A stretch of 64,000 bases of DNA from Novosphingobium nitrogenifigens DSM 19370. Lineage in GTDB: Bacteria; Pseudomonadota; Alphaproteobacteria; Sphingomonadales; Sphingomonadaceae. A program made the translations under genes and the position numbers. Under the pieces are notes generated by a model. The model worked only from the letters and a program-made list of their open reading frames with translations, did no database searches and was not told the origin of the DNA. The stretch lies in assembly GCF_000192575.1 (NCBI RefSeq), contig NZ_GL876931.1, positions 280,483 to 344,482 on the forward strand, read 5' to 3'. Of this stretch, positions 8,923 through 18,282 are shown one piece after another. How positions within the stretch are numbered: position 1 is the stretch's first letter; the number at the start of each line of letters is the position of its first letter.

Positions 8923-10296
8923 TCAGCGCGGGATCAGTTTCATCGCGTCGACGGTGAACTTGAAACCGAAAACCAGCGCATCGGGGACGTTCGTCGCGCG
9001 GAAGGGGACGCCCGACTGGTCGGGGTGGACGATGTACTGCACATTGGGAGACAGCCGCAGCGCGTCGCCCAGTTGCAGGCCATAGGCCAGTTCCATCATG
9101 ATCTCGTCGCGGTGGACCCGGCCGGTGCCGCCCCCGGCGATCTGTCCCGCGCTCATCCGCGAAACGGCCAGATCGCTGAAATGCTGATCGTTGATCATGA
9201 AGCCGAGCGTGTCGCGGTCGCGCCCGTGGAACGTGCCGGTCTGGACCAGACCCAGTTCGAAATAATGGCTTTCCTCCACGCGTCCCGACACATTGGCCAT
9301 GGCGACGCCGAAAAGGGTGAGGCCGCGATCGCTTTTGGGATCGGGACGCGTCAGCATCTGGTCGAACCGCACATAGAGCCCCGCGCGTCCCTTGTGCGTG
9401 GCAGGTGCCGACCCGGTCAGCAGCGCGATCCCACCGGCCGCATCGCTGATCGGGTCGGCATAAGTGCCCCGGTCGACCCAGCCACCAAGGATGTAATGGC
9501 GCGGCAGGCGGTCGGTCTTGGCATCCGATCCGTATCCGACTTCGAAGGGGACGATGAAACCGGTCCCACCCTTGAAGCTCAGGCTGAAACCGTCGTCGGT
9601 CGCCCGCTTGCGGTTGGGATTGACTTCATAGATCCCGGCATGGGCGAACCAGTGCCGGTCGAATTGGACGCGCGCCTTGGCCATCCAGCTCGACGCCGGG
9701 AAATAGGTGAAATTGCTGTCCTTGAACACCAGGGTCGGATTGCCGCAGGCCGAATTCGACTGGAAATTGCAATAGAGCGGTGAAGTCAGGAAATGGATGT
9801 TCGCCTGGCTCTTGCCCGCCTCGATCGTCAGGTGGTCGTTGAGGAACGACTGTTCCCAGGTCAGGATCGCGAGGTGGGTGTTCTGCGTGCCCCAGATTTC
9901 CTGCACCGACGTGTTGTTGCCCAATGCAGTCTGGGCCAGATTGTCGCCATGGCGATTGGTGACCGCGAAATGCAGTCCGGCGCCGTGAATGCCCGCCAGC
10001 TTGCCCATGTCGAGATCGACGCCCATGTAGACCTGGCCCGCATAGGCCGCGTCCTGCCGGTCTCCGCCGACCGGATTGGCCGCCGCTTCGCCGGTGTAGT
10101 TGAGCGCGAGGCGAATACCCCGGTCGATCAGGGGTTGCCACGGATCGGCGTGCTTCTGGTTGCCCAGTACCTGCGGCACGATCGTGGTTGCTTCGGGCGA
10201 TTGCGGCGCCGGATTGGCGGTATCGGCCCATGCTGCGGGCGCAAGGGTGCCCAAGCCCGCAGCGACGAGCGCCGCGAACGCTTTCCTCCCAGCCAT
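8923..10296 (-). CDS. OprB-family carbohydrate porin
   Basis: This 457-residue outer-membrane porin resembles OprB, which lets sugars pass the outer membrane. There is a clear Sec signal (LVAAGLGTLAPAAWA) and the family's opening DPWQPLIDRGIRLALNYTGEAAANPVGG segment after a short linker. The rest is alternating strands, with a C-terminal LVFGFKFTVDAMKLIPR. It lies 55 bp downstream of fruA on the same strand with no obvious hairpin between, so it is probably the last gene of the fructose operon. Fructose as substrate is inferred from this linkage. An AGAGGA site precedes the ATG. Confidence 0.9.
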   Translation of the reverse strand: MAGRKAFAALVAAGLGTLAPAAWADTANPAPQSPEATTIVPQVLGNQKHADPWQPLIDRGIRLALNYTGEAAANPVGGDRQDAAYAGQVYMGVDLDMGKLAGIHGAGLHFAVTNRHGDNLAQTALGNNTSVQEIWGTQNTHLAILTWEQSFLNDHLTIEAGKSQANIHFLTSPLYCNFQSNSACGNPTLVFKDSNFTYFPASSWMAKARVQFDRHWFAHAGIYEVNPNRKRATDDGFSLSFKGGTGFIVPFEVGYGSDAKTDRLPRHYILGGWVDRGTYADPISDAAGGIALLTGSAPATHKGRAGLYVRFDQMLTRPDPKSDRGLTLFGVAMANVSGRVEESHYFELGLVQTGTFHGRDRDTLGFMINDQHFSDLAVSRMSAGQIAGGGTGRVHRDEIMMELAYGLQLGDALRLSPNVQYIVHPDQSGVPFRATNVPDALVFGFKFTVDAMKLIPR

Positions 10297-10351
10297 GTCG
10301 GATGATCCTCTGTTTCTTGTTGTCTTGTGTCTTGTGGTCAGGTGTGTTTTG

Positions 10352-12019
10352 TCAGGTTGTCGGGACCGGCCGTTTGAGCAGGCCGACGAGCACGGCGCTC
10401 ACCAGCGTTCCCGCGACCAGAGCCACGACATAGGCCCCCACGTGCGAGACAGCGCCCGGAATGGGCAGGACGAAAATCCCGCCGTGCGGCACTTTCAGTT
10501 CGACGCCCGCCGCCATCGAGATCCCGCCCGCGAGCGCCGATCCGGCCATGAGCGAGGGGATGACCCGCAGCGGATCGCGCGCGGCAAAGGGGATCGCCCC
10601 TTCGGAAATAAACGCCAGCCCCAGCACCGCCGCAGCCCCGGCCGCTTCCCGCTCGTCGGCGGTGAAGCGGTTGGCAAAGAGCCGCGTGGCAAGGGCGAGA
10701 GCGAGCGGGGGCGTCATGCCTGCCACCATGGTCGCGGCCATCGGCGTATAGACCTGGCTCGAAATCAGGCCGACCGAAAAGGCGTAGCTGGCCTTGTTGA
10801 CCGGCCCGCCCATGTCGAACGCCATCATTCCGCCCAGGATCAGCCCGAGCACGAGTGCGCTCGACCCCTGCATGGCGCGCAGCCATTCGGTCAGGAACGA
10901 CAGCGCCGAGGCGACCGGTGTCCCGACGGCATAGATCATCAGCAGTCCGGTCAGCGCGCTGCCGAGCAAGGGCAGGATCAGAACCGGCTTCAGCCCGGCA
11001 AGATTGCGGGGCAGGCGGATCACGCGGTTGAGCGCATCGACGCCGTATCCGGCGATAAATCCCGCGACGATGCCTCCGAGGAACCCGGCGCCCAGATTGG
11101 CCGCGAGCATCCCGCCGATCATGCCTGGCGCGATGCCGGGGCGATCGGCGATCGAAAAGGCGATATATCCGGCGAGCGCGGGAACGATCAGGGCAAAGCC
11201 GCCCTTGGCGCCGATCATGAACAGCGCGTGGGCAAGCGTTCCTTGCGCGGCATCGTCATTCGCGTGAATGCCGCCCAGCGCAAAGGCGAGCGCGATCAGA
11301 AGGCCCCCGGCCACCACGAAGGGCAGCATGAACGAGACGCCGGTCATCAGGTGCTTGTAAGGCCCTGCGCGCCCGGCGGGAGCTTCCGCACCCGTGCTGT
11401 CTCCAGCCTGCACGCTTGCTTCGGCAAAGGCCCGTTCGATCAAGGCCGCGCCGCCGGTGATGGCTGGCTTGGTATTGGAAACGAAAACGCGCTTTCCGGC
11501 AAAGCGGGCGCGGTCGACTTCGCGGTCCGCCGCGATCAGGACCAGATCGGCTTCGGCAATGTCCTGTGCGGTCAAGGGATTGCCCGCGCCGACCGACCCC
11601 TGCGTTTCGACATGGATCGCGTAGCCCAGCTGTCGCGCGGCTTCCTGCAGCCCTTCGGCCGCCATGAAAGTATGCGCGATCCCGGTGGGGCAGGACGTGA
11701 CGGCAACGATTTTGCGCCCCGTCACCGCTGCGGACGAACCGATCAGGGCCGGTTCGGCCAGCGCCATGTCGGGATTGGCAAGCACGTCCTCGATGCTCAG
11801 GCGACAATGCGCGCGCGGTTCGGCGGCATAGTCTGGGCCGACGAACAGGACCCGGTCGCCTTCGGCCGGGATCACCGGGTTGGCGACACCCTGTCCGCTA
11901 TGCAATTCGACTTCGAGCGGAACTCCGGCCTTGCGGGCGGCCCGGCGCAGGGCTTCGCCTGCCAGGACGCCCGAAACGCTGGCCTCGTCGGCATCGACGA
12001 TGGCAACGATGCGTGTCAT
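10352..12019 (-). CDS. fruA: PTS fructose transporter subunit IIBC (FruA)
   Basis: This 555-residue inner-membrane permease takes up fructose and phosphorylates it to fructose 1-phosphate. An N-terminal IIB-like domain without the phosphocysteine (residues 1-95) is followed by the true IIB domain with active-site Cys110 in the motif [18 protein letters not shown]. The IIC domain from about 220 has eight or more hydrophobic segments and the GGPVNK-type motif. The ATG directly follows the fruK stop (TGAATG), with GGAGAGG in the end of fruK as ribosome binding site. Phosphate is supplied by the IIA domain of FruB upstream in the same operon. Confidence 0.95.
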   Translation of the reverse strand: MTRIVAIVDADEASVSGVLAGEALRRAARKAGVPLEVELHSGQGVANPVIPAEGDRVLFVGPDYAAEPRAHCRLSIEDVLANPDMALAEPALIGSSAAVTGRKIVAVTSCPTGIAHTFMAAEGLQEAARQLGYAIHVETQGSVGAGNPLTAQDIAEADLVLIAADREVDRARFAGKRVFVSNTKPAITGGAALIERAFAEASVQAGDSTGAEAPAGRAGPYKHLMTGVSFMLPFVVAGGLLIALAFALGGIHANDDAAQGTLAHALFMIGAKGGFALIVPALAGYIAFSIADRPGIAPGMIGGMLAANLGAGFLGGIVAGFIAGYGVDALNRVIRLPRNLAGLKPVLILPLLGSALTGLLMIYAVGTPVASALSFLTEWLRAMQGSSALVLGLILGGMMAFDMGGPVNKASYAFSVGLISSQVYTPMAATMVAGMTPPLALALATRLFANRFTADEREAAGAAAVLGLAFISEGAIPFAARDPLRVIPSLMAGSALAGGISMAAGVELKVPHGGIFVLPIPGAVSHVGAYVVALVAGTLVSAVLVGLLKRPVPTT

Positions 12020-12991
12020 TCAAACCTCTCCATGAACGACCCCGCCGCATTTTTGGGCTGGGGTGATAACGACATCTTCGGACAGGGCCTCGACGCTCGA
12101 CCGCTGGGGCAGGTGGGGGCCTGCGCGGCCGAGCTTGGCGACGGCAAAGGCCGTGGCGAGCCGGGCGATCCGTTCGAGCGGGGCCTTCTGGGCGAGGGCT
12201 GCGACGAGGCCCGCGACCATGGCATCGCCCGCGCCGACCGTGCTGGCGAGCGGTCCGGCATCGAGCCGGGCCAGCAGAGCGCCTTCATCGGACAGGAACA
12301 GCGCGCCCTCTTCGCCCATCGACACGACGACGAGTTCGATGCCCCGTGCGCGCAGGCGTTCCCCGCAGGCGATCACGTCTTCGATGGTGTCGAGCGGTTG
12401 CCCGGCCCATGCCGCGAGTTCACGCCGGTTGGGCTTGATCACATGGGGAAGGACCGGGGCGGACAGTGCATGGCCGAGCGGCGCGCCGCTGGTGTCGAGA
12501 ACGACCCGCGCCCCGTCTGTACGCAACCGGGAGACGAGATCGGCATAGATTTCGGGCGGACAGGCAGGCGGCACGCTTCCCGAAAGGACGACCAGCGCGT
12601 TGTCATCGGCAAAGGCGTCGAGCGGGGCGAGCGCACGGGCGAGATCCGTCTCGTCGGCGGCCATGCCGTCCATGTTGATGTCGGTGGTATCGGCATGGTC
12701 GACGATCTTGATGTTGACGCGGGTCGATCCGGCGACGCGCACGAAACGGTCGGCAATCCCCTTGGCCGCGCAAAGGCTTTCGAACGGGGCGGCATTGTCG
12801 GCGCCGAGCAGGCCGAGCGCGGTCACGTCCGCGCCCCAGTCGGCAAGGCAGCTTGCCACATTGACGCCCTTGCCCCCGGCATCGAGCCGCATCGACAGGG
12901 CGCGATGGACTTCGCCGGGGACGAGGTGATCGACGTGGATCGTCTGGTCGATCGCCGGGTTGAGCGTGAGCGTGGCAATGCGCGGCGCCAT
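12020..12991 (-). CDS. fruK: 1-phosphofructokinase (FruK)
   Basis: This 323-residue PfkB-family kinase converts fructose 1-phosphate to fructose 1,6-bisphosphate with ATP. The N-terminal TLTLNPAIDQTIHVD and GGKGVNVA motifs are specific to the 1-phosphofructokinase/tagatose-6-phosphate kinase branch. The C-terminal signature TVGAGDAMVAG carries the catalytic base Asp256. The ATG shares one base with the fruB stop (TGATG), and the stop abuts the fruA ATG, so fruB, fruK and fruA form a tightly coupled operon. Confidence 0.95.
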   Translation of the reverse strand: MAPRIATLTLNPAIDQTIHVDHLVPGEVHRALSMRLDAGGKGVNVASCLADWGADVTALGLLGADNAAPFESLCAAKGIADRFVRVAGSTRVNIKIVDHADTTDINMDGMAADETDLARALAPLDAFADDNALVVLSGSVPPACPPEIYADLVSRLRTDGARVVLDTSGAPLGHALSAPVLPHVIKPNRRELAAWAGQPLDTIEDVIACGERLRARGIELVVVSMGEEGALFLSDEGALLARLDAGPLASTVGAGDAMVAGLVAALAQKAPLERIARLATAFAVAKLGRAGPHLPQRSSVEALSEDVVITPAQKCGGVVHGEV

Positions 12992-15543
12992 CAGGCGTCT
13001 CCCTCGTTGAGGGCCCGGACGTCGGCGGAGGTTGCGGCGGCAAGGGCCTTTTGCGCCAGAGCCTGAAGTTCGGTCATGCTCGCCCCGCGCAGCCGGGCCT
13101 TGACCGCAGGAATGTCGCGCGGGGTCATCGACAATTCGCTGACGCCGAGCCCGACAAGCAAGGCCGCGCCGAAGGGATCGCCCGCCAGCCCGCCGCAGAC
13201 GCCGACCCAGCGGCCATGGGCCTGCGCGCCTTCGACCGTCATCGCGATGAGGCGCAGGACGGCCGGATGCAGGCTGTCGGCCTCGCTCGCGAGTTCCGGG
13301 TTCTGCCTGTCGATGGCGAGGGCATATTGGGTAAGGTCGTTGGTCCCGACCGAAAAGAAATCGGCATGGGGGGCAAGGGCGCGGGCCTGAACCGCAGCGG
13401 CAGGCACTTCGATCATGATCCCGATCGGCAGGCGCGGAGCGGAAAGTTCGGCCCGGATCGCTTCGCAGCGTTCGCGCAAGGCCACGAGTTCATGAAGCGA
13501 TGTGATCATCGGGAACATGATCGACACGTCTCCGCCCAGTGCGGCCGCGCGATAGAGCGCGCGCAATTGCGGATCGAGCAAGTCCGGACGGCGCAGCAGC
13601 AGTCGCGCGCCGCGCACGCCGAGGAAGGGGTTTTCCTCATGCGGGAGATCGAGATGGGGCACTTGCTTGTCGCCGCCGATGTCGAGTGCACGCACGATCA
13701 GCGGGCGGTCGCCGAGCGCCTCGATCATTGCGCGATAGGTGGCGAACTGTTCGTCCTCGTCGGGCGTTTCGCCGCGTTCGAGGAAGAGGAATTCGGTGCG
13801 CATGAGGCCGACGCCGTCGCCGCCTTGGGACAAGGCAAAAGGAGCCTGATCGGCGCGGTTGATGTTGGCGGCAACGGCGATGGTGTGCCCGTCAGTGGTC
13901 GTGGCCGGGCGATTGCGTTCGGCTTCCTGCGCGATGCGGCGGGCTTCGCGGGCGGCGATCCAGTCGCGTGCAGAGGCAAGGTCCGCGTCCGAGGGATCGA
14001 TCCACACGCGCCCGGCGTCGCCGTCGACGATCGCGCATGTGCCCGGCGCCATCGCCAGGACCTGGGGCCCGGCGGCAACGACCGAGGGAATGCCGAGCGT
14101 GCGGGCAAGAATGGCGCTGTGCGAGGTCGGGCCGCCCAGAGAGGTCGCGATCCCGACCACCTTGCGCGTGTCGAGCGCAGCCGTGTCGGAGGGCGAAAGA
14201 TCGTCGGCGAGGAGAATGCAAGGGCTGTCGGGCAGGTCTGCCATGCCCGCAAGGCCGAGTTCCGGTTCCATCTGTGCCAGAACCCGGCGTCCGATGTCGC
14301 GCAAGTCGGCAGCCCTTGCAGACAGCACCGGATTGCCGAGCGCCGAGAGTTGCCCCGCGATCCGCTCGACCGCCTGATGCCACGACCATGCGACGCCATG
14401 ACCCTCGACCATGATCTGGCAGGTCAGCGTGATGAGGTCGGTGTCGTCGAGGAGGCCCGCCTGCGCCTTGAAAATGGCGGCGTCCGCCGCGCCCAGCCGC
14501 CGGGTGGTGTCGTCGATCAGCGCGGTCATCTGCGCACGGGTGGAAATCAGCGCCTGATTGAGCAGAGCGCCGCCTGCGATCAGGTCGACCGGGCGGTCGG
14601 GCACTTGTACTTCTGCCGGGGCGAGCAGATGCACCGGGGCGATGGCAAGGCCGGGACTGGCCGAAACCCCCGCGATCATCGCCGGGGTGCCGACCGGCTG
14701 CCAGCCGTGGACGGGACGTGCCGCCTTTTGCGCGGCGCGTTCGGCTTCGGCCTTTTCACGCGGCGTCAGCGCGACGACTGCGCGGTGAAAGGCGCGCAAG
14801 GCGTCGTCGGCCTGCGGACCGCCCGCCGAAAGGACCACGCGGTCCCCGGCTTTCAGGCCCAGTTGCAGCAGCGCGACAAGGCTGCGCGGATCGGCGCTTT
14901 CCGCCTCGTGGCGCACGCGCAAGGGGGCTGGCGACGCCTTGGCCGCTTCGCTCCACACCGAGGCGGGGCGGGCATGGAGGCCGGCCGGATAATCCACCAC
15001 CCATTCGATCGTGGCGGGAAGGTCGGCAACGGGGGTCTGCGCCACCGGAGCGCTGTCCCCCTGCAGGGCTTCGACGATGAGGGCAGCGTCGGTCGTGCGG
15101 GCGAGGCGGTCAAGGCGCGCCTCGTCCTGGATGAGGCGCGTGAGACGGCGCAGGATGGCGATGTGGCTGTCCGATCCGGCGGCAATGCCGACGACCAGAT
15201 GCGCGATCTGGCCGGGGTTCCATTCGATGCCGTCGACGAATTGCAGCACGACGATGCCGTCGCGGCGGACCAGTCCCTTGTCCTCACCCAGTCCGTGGGG
15301 AATGGCGACGCCTGCGCCGAGATAGGTGTTGGCCACCTGTTCGCGGGCGATCATGCTGTTTTCGTAGCCCGGCGCGACGCATCCGGCCGCGACCAGCAGT
15401 TGCCCGGCCTGGCGGATCGCGTCTTCCTTGTCGGTGGCGCGTGCGCCCAGCCGGATCAGTTCATGCCGGACGAGGTCGTGCCGCACCAGGTCGTGGCGCG
15501 TCGAATCCGCTGGGACAGGGGGCGTCATCGTGTGCATGAGCAT
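12991..15543 (-). CDS. fruB: Fused PTS EIIA(Fru)-HPr-EI phosphotransferase (FruB)
   Basis: This 850-residue cytosolic protein carries the entire soluble phosphorelay of the fructose PTS on one chain. Residues about 25-165 are EIIA-Fru (phospho-His83 in VAIPHG). Residues 178-265 are HPr (His190 in GLHARPA). From about 287 it is enzyme I, with phospho-His475 in GGPTSHSAILA and the C-terminal PEP-binding TIM barrel containing FLFLERGETPDEDEQ and SVGTNDLTQYALA. Phosphate passes from PEP to EI, HPr and IIA and then to FruA. The extreme N-terminus holds a short repeat (RHDLVRHDLVRHEL) of no known role. It is the first gene of the operon, with GAGAGG upstream of the ATG. Confidence 0.95.
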   Translation of the reverse strand: MLMHTMTPPVPADSTRHDLVRHDLVRHELIRLGARATDKEDAIRQAGQLLVAAGCVAPGYENSMIAREQVANTYLGAGVAIPHGLGEDKGLVRRDGIVVLQFVDGIEWNPGQIAHLVVGIAAGSDSHIAILRRLTRLIQDEARLDRLARTTDAALIVEALQGDSAPVAQTPVADLPATIEWVVDYPAGLHARPASVWSEAAKASPAPLRVRHEAESADPRSLVALLQLGLKAGDRVVLSAGGPQADDALRAFHRAVVALTPREKAEAERAAQKAARPVHGWQPVGTPAMIAGVSASPGLAIAPVHLLAPAEVQVPDRPVDLIAGGALLNQALISTRAQMTALIDDTTRRLGAADAAIFKAQAGLLDDTDLITLTCQIMVEGHGVAWSWHQAVERIAGQLSALGNPVLSARAADLRDIGRRVLAQMEPELGLAGMADLPDSPCILLADDLSPSDTAALDTRKVVGIATSLGGPTSHSAILARTLGIPSVVAAGPQVLAMAPGTCAIVDGDAGRVWIDPSDADLASARDWIAAREARRIAQEAERNRPATTTDGHTIAVAANINRADQAPFALSQGGDGVGLMRTEFLFLERGETPDEDEQFATYRAMIEALGDRPLIVRALDIGGDKQVPHLDLPHEENPFLGVRGARLLLRRPDLLDPQLRALYRAAALGGDVSIMFPMITSLHELVALRERCEAIRAELSAPRLPIGIMIEVPAAAVQARALAPHADFFSVGTNDLTQYALAIDRQNPELASEADSLHPAVLRLIAMTVEGAQAHGRWVGVCGGLAGDPFGAALLVGLGVSELSMTPRDIPAVKARLRGASMTELQALAQKALAAATSADVRALNEGDA

Positions 15544-15590
15544 GTCTTTCAGGCCTCTCGGGGGACGACTTGTGTGGTCGCCTCACTCAT

Positions 15591-15619
15591 GAGAAAACGT
15601 TTTCTCGAAAATTTGTCAA
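15591..15619 (-). promoter_or_regulatory. Candidate fruB promoter with palindromic LacI-type operator
   Basis: Bases 15591-15606 are GAGAAAACGTTTTCTC, a perfect 16-bp palindrome with the central CG typical of LacI/FruR-family operators. On the minus strand a TTGACA -35 box lies just upstream (15619-15614), so the operator sits in the spacer and -10 region of the presumed fruB promoter and would block RNA polymerase. No good -10 hexamer is visible; TCTCAT at 19-bp spacing is the best candidate. The site is 48 bp from the fruB start. Confidence 0.72.
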
Positions 15620-15690
15620 GTGGCCCTTGCCAAGTGGTTCGGCGATCCGGCATTTCCGCTTGAGAAGAGGCATAAAATTGACCGGGCGAG

Positions 15691-15706
15691 GAGAGAACGT
15701 TTCCCC
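15691..15706 (+). promoter_or_regulatory. Second, imperfect FruR-type operator overlapping the regulator's own start
   Basis: GAGAGAACGTTTCCCC matches the upstream palindrome at 12 of 16 positions, including the AACGTTT core. It covers the ribosome binding region (GGAGAG) and ends at the base before the regulator ATG. Binding here would give autoregulation. This is inference from the repeat of the core. Confidence 0.5.
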
Positions 15707-16699
15707 ATGACCGTCGGAATCAAGGATGTGGCGCGAGTCGCCAATGTCTCCCCGGCCACGGTGTCGCGGGTCCTGTCGGGGCGCGCGGTCGATCCCGCGA
15801 TGCACGAGCGCGTCATGGCGGCAGTGCGTTCGACCGGCTATCGCCCCAATCTTGCCGCCCGGCGGCTGCGGTCGCGGCATACCAACACCATCGGCCTGAT
15901 CGTGGCCGACATCCGCAATCCCTTCTTCACCGCCGTCTCCCGCGTGGTGGAGGACATCGCCTATGAACGGGGATTGCGGGTCATCCTGTGCAACACCGAC
16001 GAAGATCCCGCGCGCGAGGCGATGTACCTGCAACTGATGCAGGAGGAACGGGTGACGGGCATGATCCTGGCGCCAACGCGCGCAGGGCTCGACAAAGTGG
16101 CGCGAATGGAGACCGATTTCCCCGTCGTCCTGATCGACCGCGCGGGCGAGGGCATGGTGCATGACAGTGTCGTGCTCGACAATCCGGCCATGGCCGCGCG
16201 GCTGGTCGAACATCTGCACGAGCGTGGCTGCCGCCATGTCGCCGGGCTGTTCGGGGCTGCCAGCAGCACGGGGCGCGAACGCCGCGCCGGTTTCGAGAAC
16301 GCCGCCGAGCGTCTTGCCATGCGCACGCAAGTCGTCGCGGTGCCCCATGGTCCCGGGGAAGCCGAACGCTGCGTCGCCGCCCTGATGCAGGCCGAGGACC
16401 GTCCCGATGCGCTCCTTGCCAGCAACGGCGTCATGCTCATGGCCGTCCTGCGCGCTCTTGCCGCACTCGGGCTCAAGGTGCCCGACGATGTCGCGGTGGT
16501 CGGTTTCGATCGCGAAGGCTGGATGGATCTGGTCGCAGGCGGCCTGTCGGTCATTGAGCAACCGGTCGAGGCGATCGGGCGCACGGCCATGACCATGCTC
16601 TTCGACCGGCTCGACGATGCCGCGATCCCGTCACGCAAGGTCGTCCTTTCGGGCACGCTCGTCGCGCGCGGATCGAGCCTTCATCGGCAAGAGGCCTGA
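15707..16699 (+). CDS. LacI-family transcriptional regulator of the fructose operon
   Basis: This 330-residue repressor starts with a canonical LacI helix-turn-helix (IKDVARVANVSPATVSRVLSG, residues 5-25) and hinge helix (NLAARRLRS), followed by a periplasmic-binding-like effector domain (IGLIVADIRNPFFTAV; DVAVVGFDREGWMDL). The ATG at 15707 is preferred because the HTH must lie at the N-terminus; the frame is open 87 bp further upstream without family similarity. It is divergent from fruB, and the shared 160-bp spacer contains one perfect and one imperfect palindrome. By analogy with FruR/Cra-type regulators the effector would be a fructose phosphate, which is inference. Confidence 0.9.
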   Translation: MTVGIKDVARVANVSPATVSRVLSGRAVDPAMHERVMAAVRSTGYRPNLAARRLRSRHTNTIGLIVADIRNPFFTAVSRVVEDIAYERGLRVILCNTDEDPAREAMYLQLMQEERVTGMILAPTRAGLDKVARMETDFPVVLIDRAGEGMVHDSVVLDNPAMAARLVEHLHERGCRHVAGLFGAASSTGRERRAGFENAAERLAMRTQVVAVPHGPGEAERCVAALMQAEDRPDALLASNGVMLMAVLRALAALGLKVPDDVAVVGFDREGWMDLVAGGLSVIEQPVEAIGRTAMTMLFDRLDDAAIPSRKVVLSGTLVARGSSLHRQEA

Positions 16700-16728
16700 T
16701 CGATCCTTTGGGATCGAAGGTGGATCGG

Positions 16729-16806
<78 letters not shown>

Positions 16807-17127
16807 TTGGGCGTGCCCTAGGACATAGCGGGCCGGTGGGGCAAGGTTAAAACTTCCAAAGGCGAACAGGAACTGCGGGGCGCGGGGGTGGAGGCGGGGC
16901 GGGGCAGGGCAGGCAAGGCTTGTGGTCGTTCCGGACAAGACCCGCGCGGCACGACGCGCGACAAGAGCGAGGACGTTTGCGGTCAAGATTGTCGGCGAAG
17001 GGGCGCCTAGTCTCCATGTCCATCGGGGATGGCGTGCCTGTCGCGGGGTGACTTTGTCCGGGCTGCGCGTCATCGTCCTGTGTCATGGCCGGTTCCTGGA
17101 ACCGGGCCTGTGTGGAGATTGCCGTCG
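16807..17127. other. Intergenic region upstream of the catabolic island
   Basis: These 321 bp hold no convincing gene: short frames exist on both strands but lack ribosome binding sites and family similarity. The notable content is a G-rich tract (16877-16904). The region must contain the promoters for tRNA-Pro (leftward) and the rutA-like gene (rightward), but I could not find clean -35/-10 pairs. Confidence 0.6.
16877..16904 (+). other. Potential G-quadruplex tract
   Basis: Four runs of at least four G occur with loops CGC, TGGAGGC and C. This fits the intramolecular quadruplex pattern on the plus strand. It lies between tRNA-Pro and the rutA-like gene, about 70 bp upstream of the tRNA. 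Whether it folds is untested, and chance occurrence is possible in GC-rich DNA. Confidence 0.45.
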
Positions 17128-18282
17128 ATGAGCCAAGCTGCTGCCCAGCCCGCCCCTGCTCCGATCGAGACATTCGGATTGCCCTCTGACAAGGGGGCGC
17201 TCGATCTCGGCATTTTCATGCCGATGGCGAACGGCGGCTGGATCATTTCCAAAAATTCGCCCCGGCTCGACGGATCGTACGACTACAATCTCGCCGTGGC
17301 GAAGCTCGCCGAAGAACTGGGCTTCGATTTCATCATGGCCATGGCCAAGTATCGCGGGTTCGGGGGCGAGACCGCGCACTGGAATTCCTCCCTCGATTCC
17401 CCGATGCTGATGGCTGCGCTTGCCCAGGCGACCAGCCGGGTGAAAGTCTGGGGCACGGTTCACACCCTGCTGCAGAACCCGGCGGTGGTCGCCAAGATGT
17501 TCGCGACGCTTGATCAGATCAGCCACGGGCGAGCCGGGCTCAATGTCGTCACAGGGTCCTATCGCGGCGAGTTCGACCAGATGGGCGCATGGCGCGATGA
17601 TGTCGACCATGACCAGCGCTATGTACTGGCGACCGAATGGTTGCAGGCGGTCAAGGCGCTCTGGCGCGAGGACGGCGTGACGCAACACGGCACTTATTTC
17701 CAGCTTGAGGATTGCATGTCCAATCCCAAGCCCGAAAAGCGGCCCTTCCTCGTCTGCGCAGGTTCGTCGCCGCCGGGGATCCGTTTTACCTCGCAGGAAC
17801 TCGACGCCTTGTTCCTTTCGGGCACCACGCCCGGGGAACTGGCCGCCGCGAGCCGCCGGGCCAAGGCCATGGCCGACGAATGCGGCCGATCGATCCGCGC
17901 CTATTGCATGATGACCGTCGTGCTGGGCGAAACCGATGCCGAGGCGGAAGCGAAATGCCGCCACTATGCCGAGGGGCTCGATGAAGGCGCGCTCTATGGA
18001 ATGATGCGCGCCTATGGCTTCCTCGACAGCGAGATCGGCAAGGAAAACGACTTCACGCGCAAAGCCCGCTCGGGCTTCATGTCGCCCCATGTCTATGGGA
18101 CCCCTGCGACCGTGACCGCAAAGCTGTGCGAGTTGTTCGAAAGCGGTGAGCTCAATGGGCTGATGCTGATTTTTGACGAATATCTCTCGGCCATGCCCAT
18201 CTTTGCGGCCGAAGTGCTGCCGGTCCTGCGCGCGCGCTTTCCGGGGCGGATCGCGAGCGGGGCGGAGGCGGTCGATGCCTGA
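17128..18282 (+). CDS. rutA: RutA-like FMN-dependent pyrimidine/N-heterocycle monooxygenase
   Basis: This 384-residue luciferase-like (LLM class) flavoprotein resembles RutA, which opens the uracil ring by flavin-dependent oxygenation. Shared features include LGIFMPMANGGWIIS at the start, MAKYRGFGGETAHWNSSLDS, the TSRVKVWGTVHTLL strand, ISHGRAGLNVVTG and FDEYLSAM near the end. The ATG at 17128 is chosen for GGAG ten bases upstream and because upstream frame residues do not match the family. It overlaps the hydrolase gene by 8 bp, the RutA-RutB order. No rutF-type flavin reductase is in the window, so reduced FMN would come from elsewhere. The real substrate may be another heterocycle; the symbol denotes family only. 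Confidence 0.8.
   Translation: MSQAAAQPAPAPIETFGLPSDKGALDLGIFMPMANGGWIISKNSPRLDGSYDYNLAVAKLAEELGFDFIMAMAKYRGFGGETAHWNSSLDSPMLMAALAQATSRVKVWGTVHTLLQNPAVVAKMFATLDQISHGRAGLNVVTGSYRGEFDQMGAWRDDVDHDQRYVLATEWLQAVKALWREDGVTQHGTYFQLEDCMSNPKPEKRPFLVCAGSSPPGIRFTSQELDALFLSGTTPGELAAASRRAKAMADECGRSIRAYCMMTVVLGETDAEAEAKCRHYAEGLDEGALYGMMRAYGFLDSEIGKENDFTRKARSGFMSPHVYGTPATVTAKLCELFESGELNGLMLIFDEYLSAMPIFAAEVLPVLRARFPGRIASGAEAVDA

Noticed and set aside
10100..13066. A 988-codon open frame on the plus strand opposite the fructose operon
   Set aside because: It is antisense to fruA and fruK, which have intact active sites and overlapping starts and stops. Its protein is Arg/Gly/His/Asp-rich without any fold pattern, a normal by-product of high-GC codon bias.
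13051..15663. An 870-codon open frame opposite fruB
   Set aside because: It is antisense to a protein with three recognisable PTS domains, and the composition is that of a shadow frame.
15673..15700. TTGACC at 15679 as -35 of the LacI regulator
   Set aside because: No -10 at 16-18 bp fits before the start codon, and the box is too close to it; an upstream promoter is more likely.
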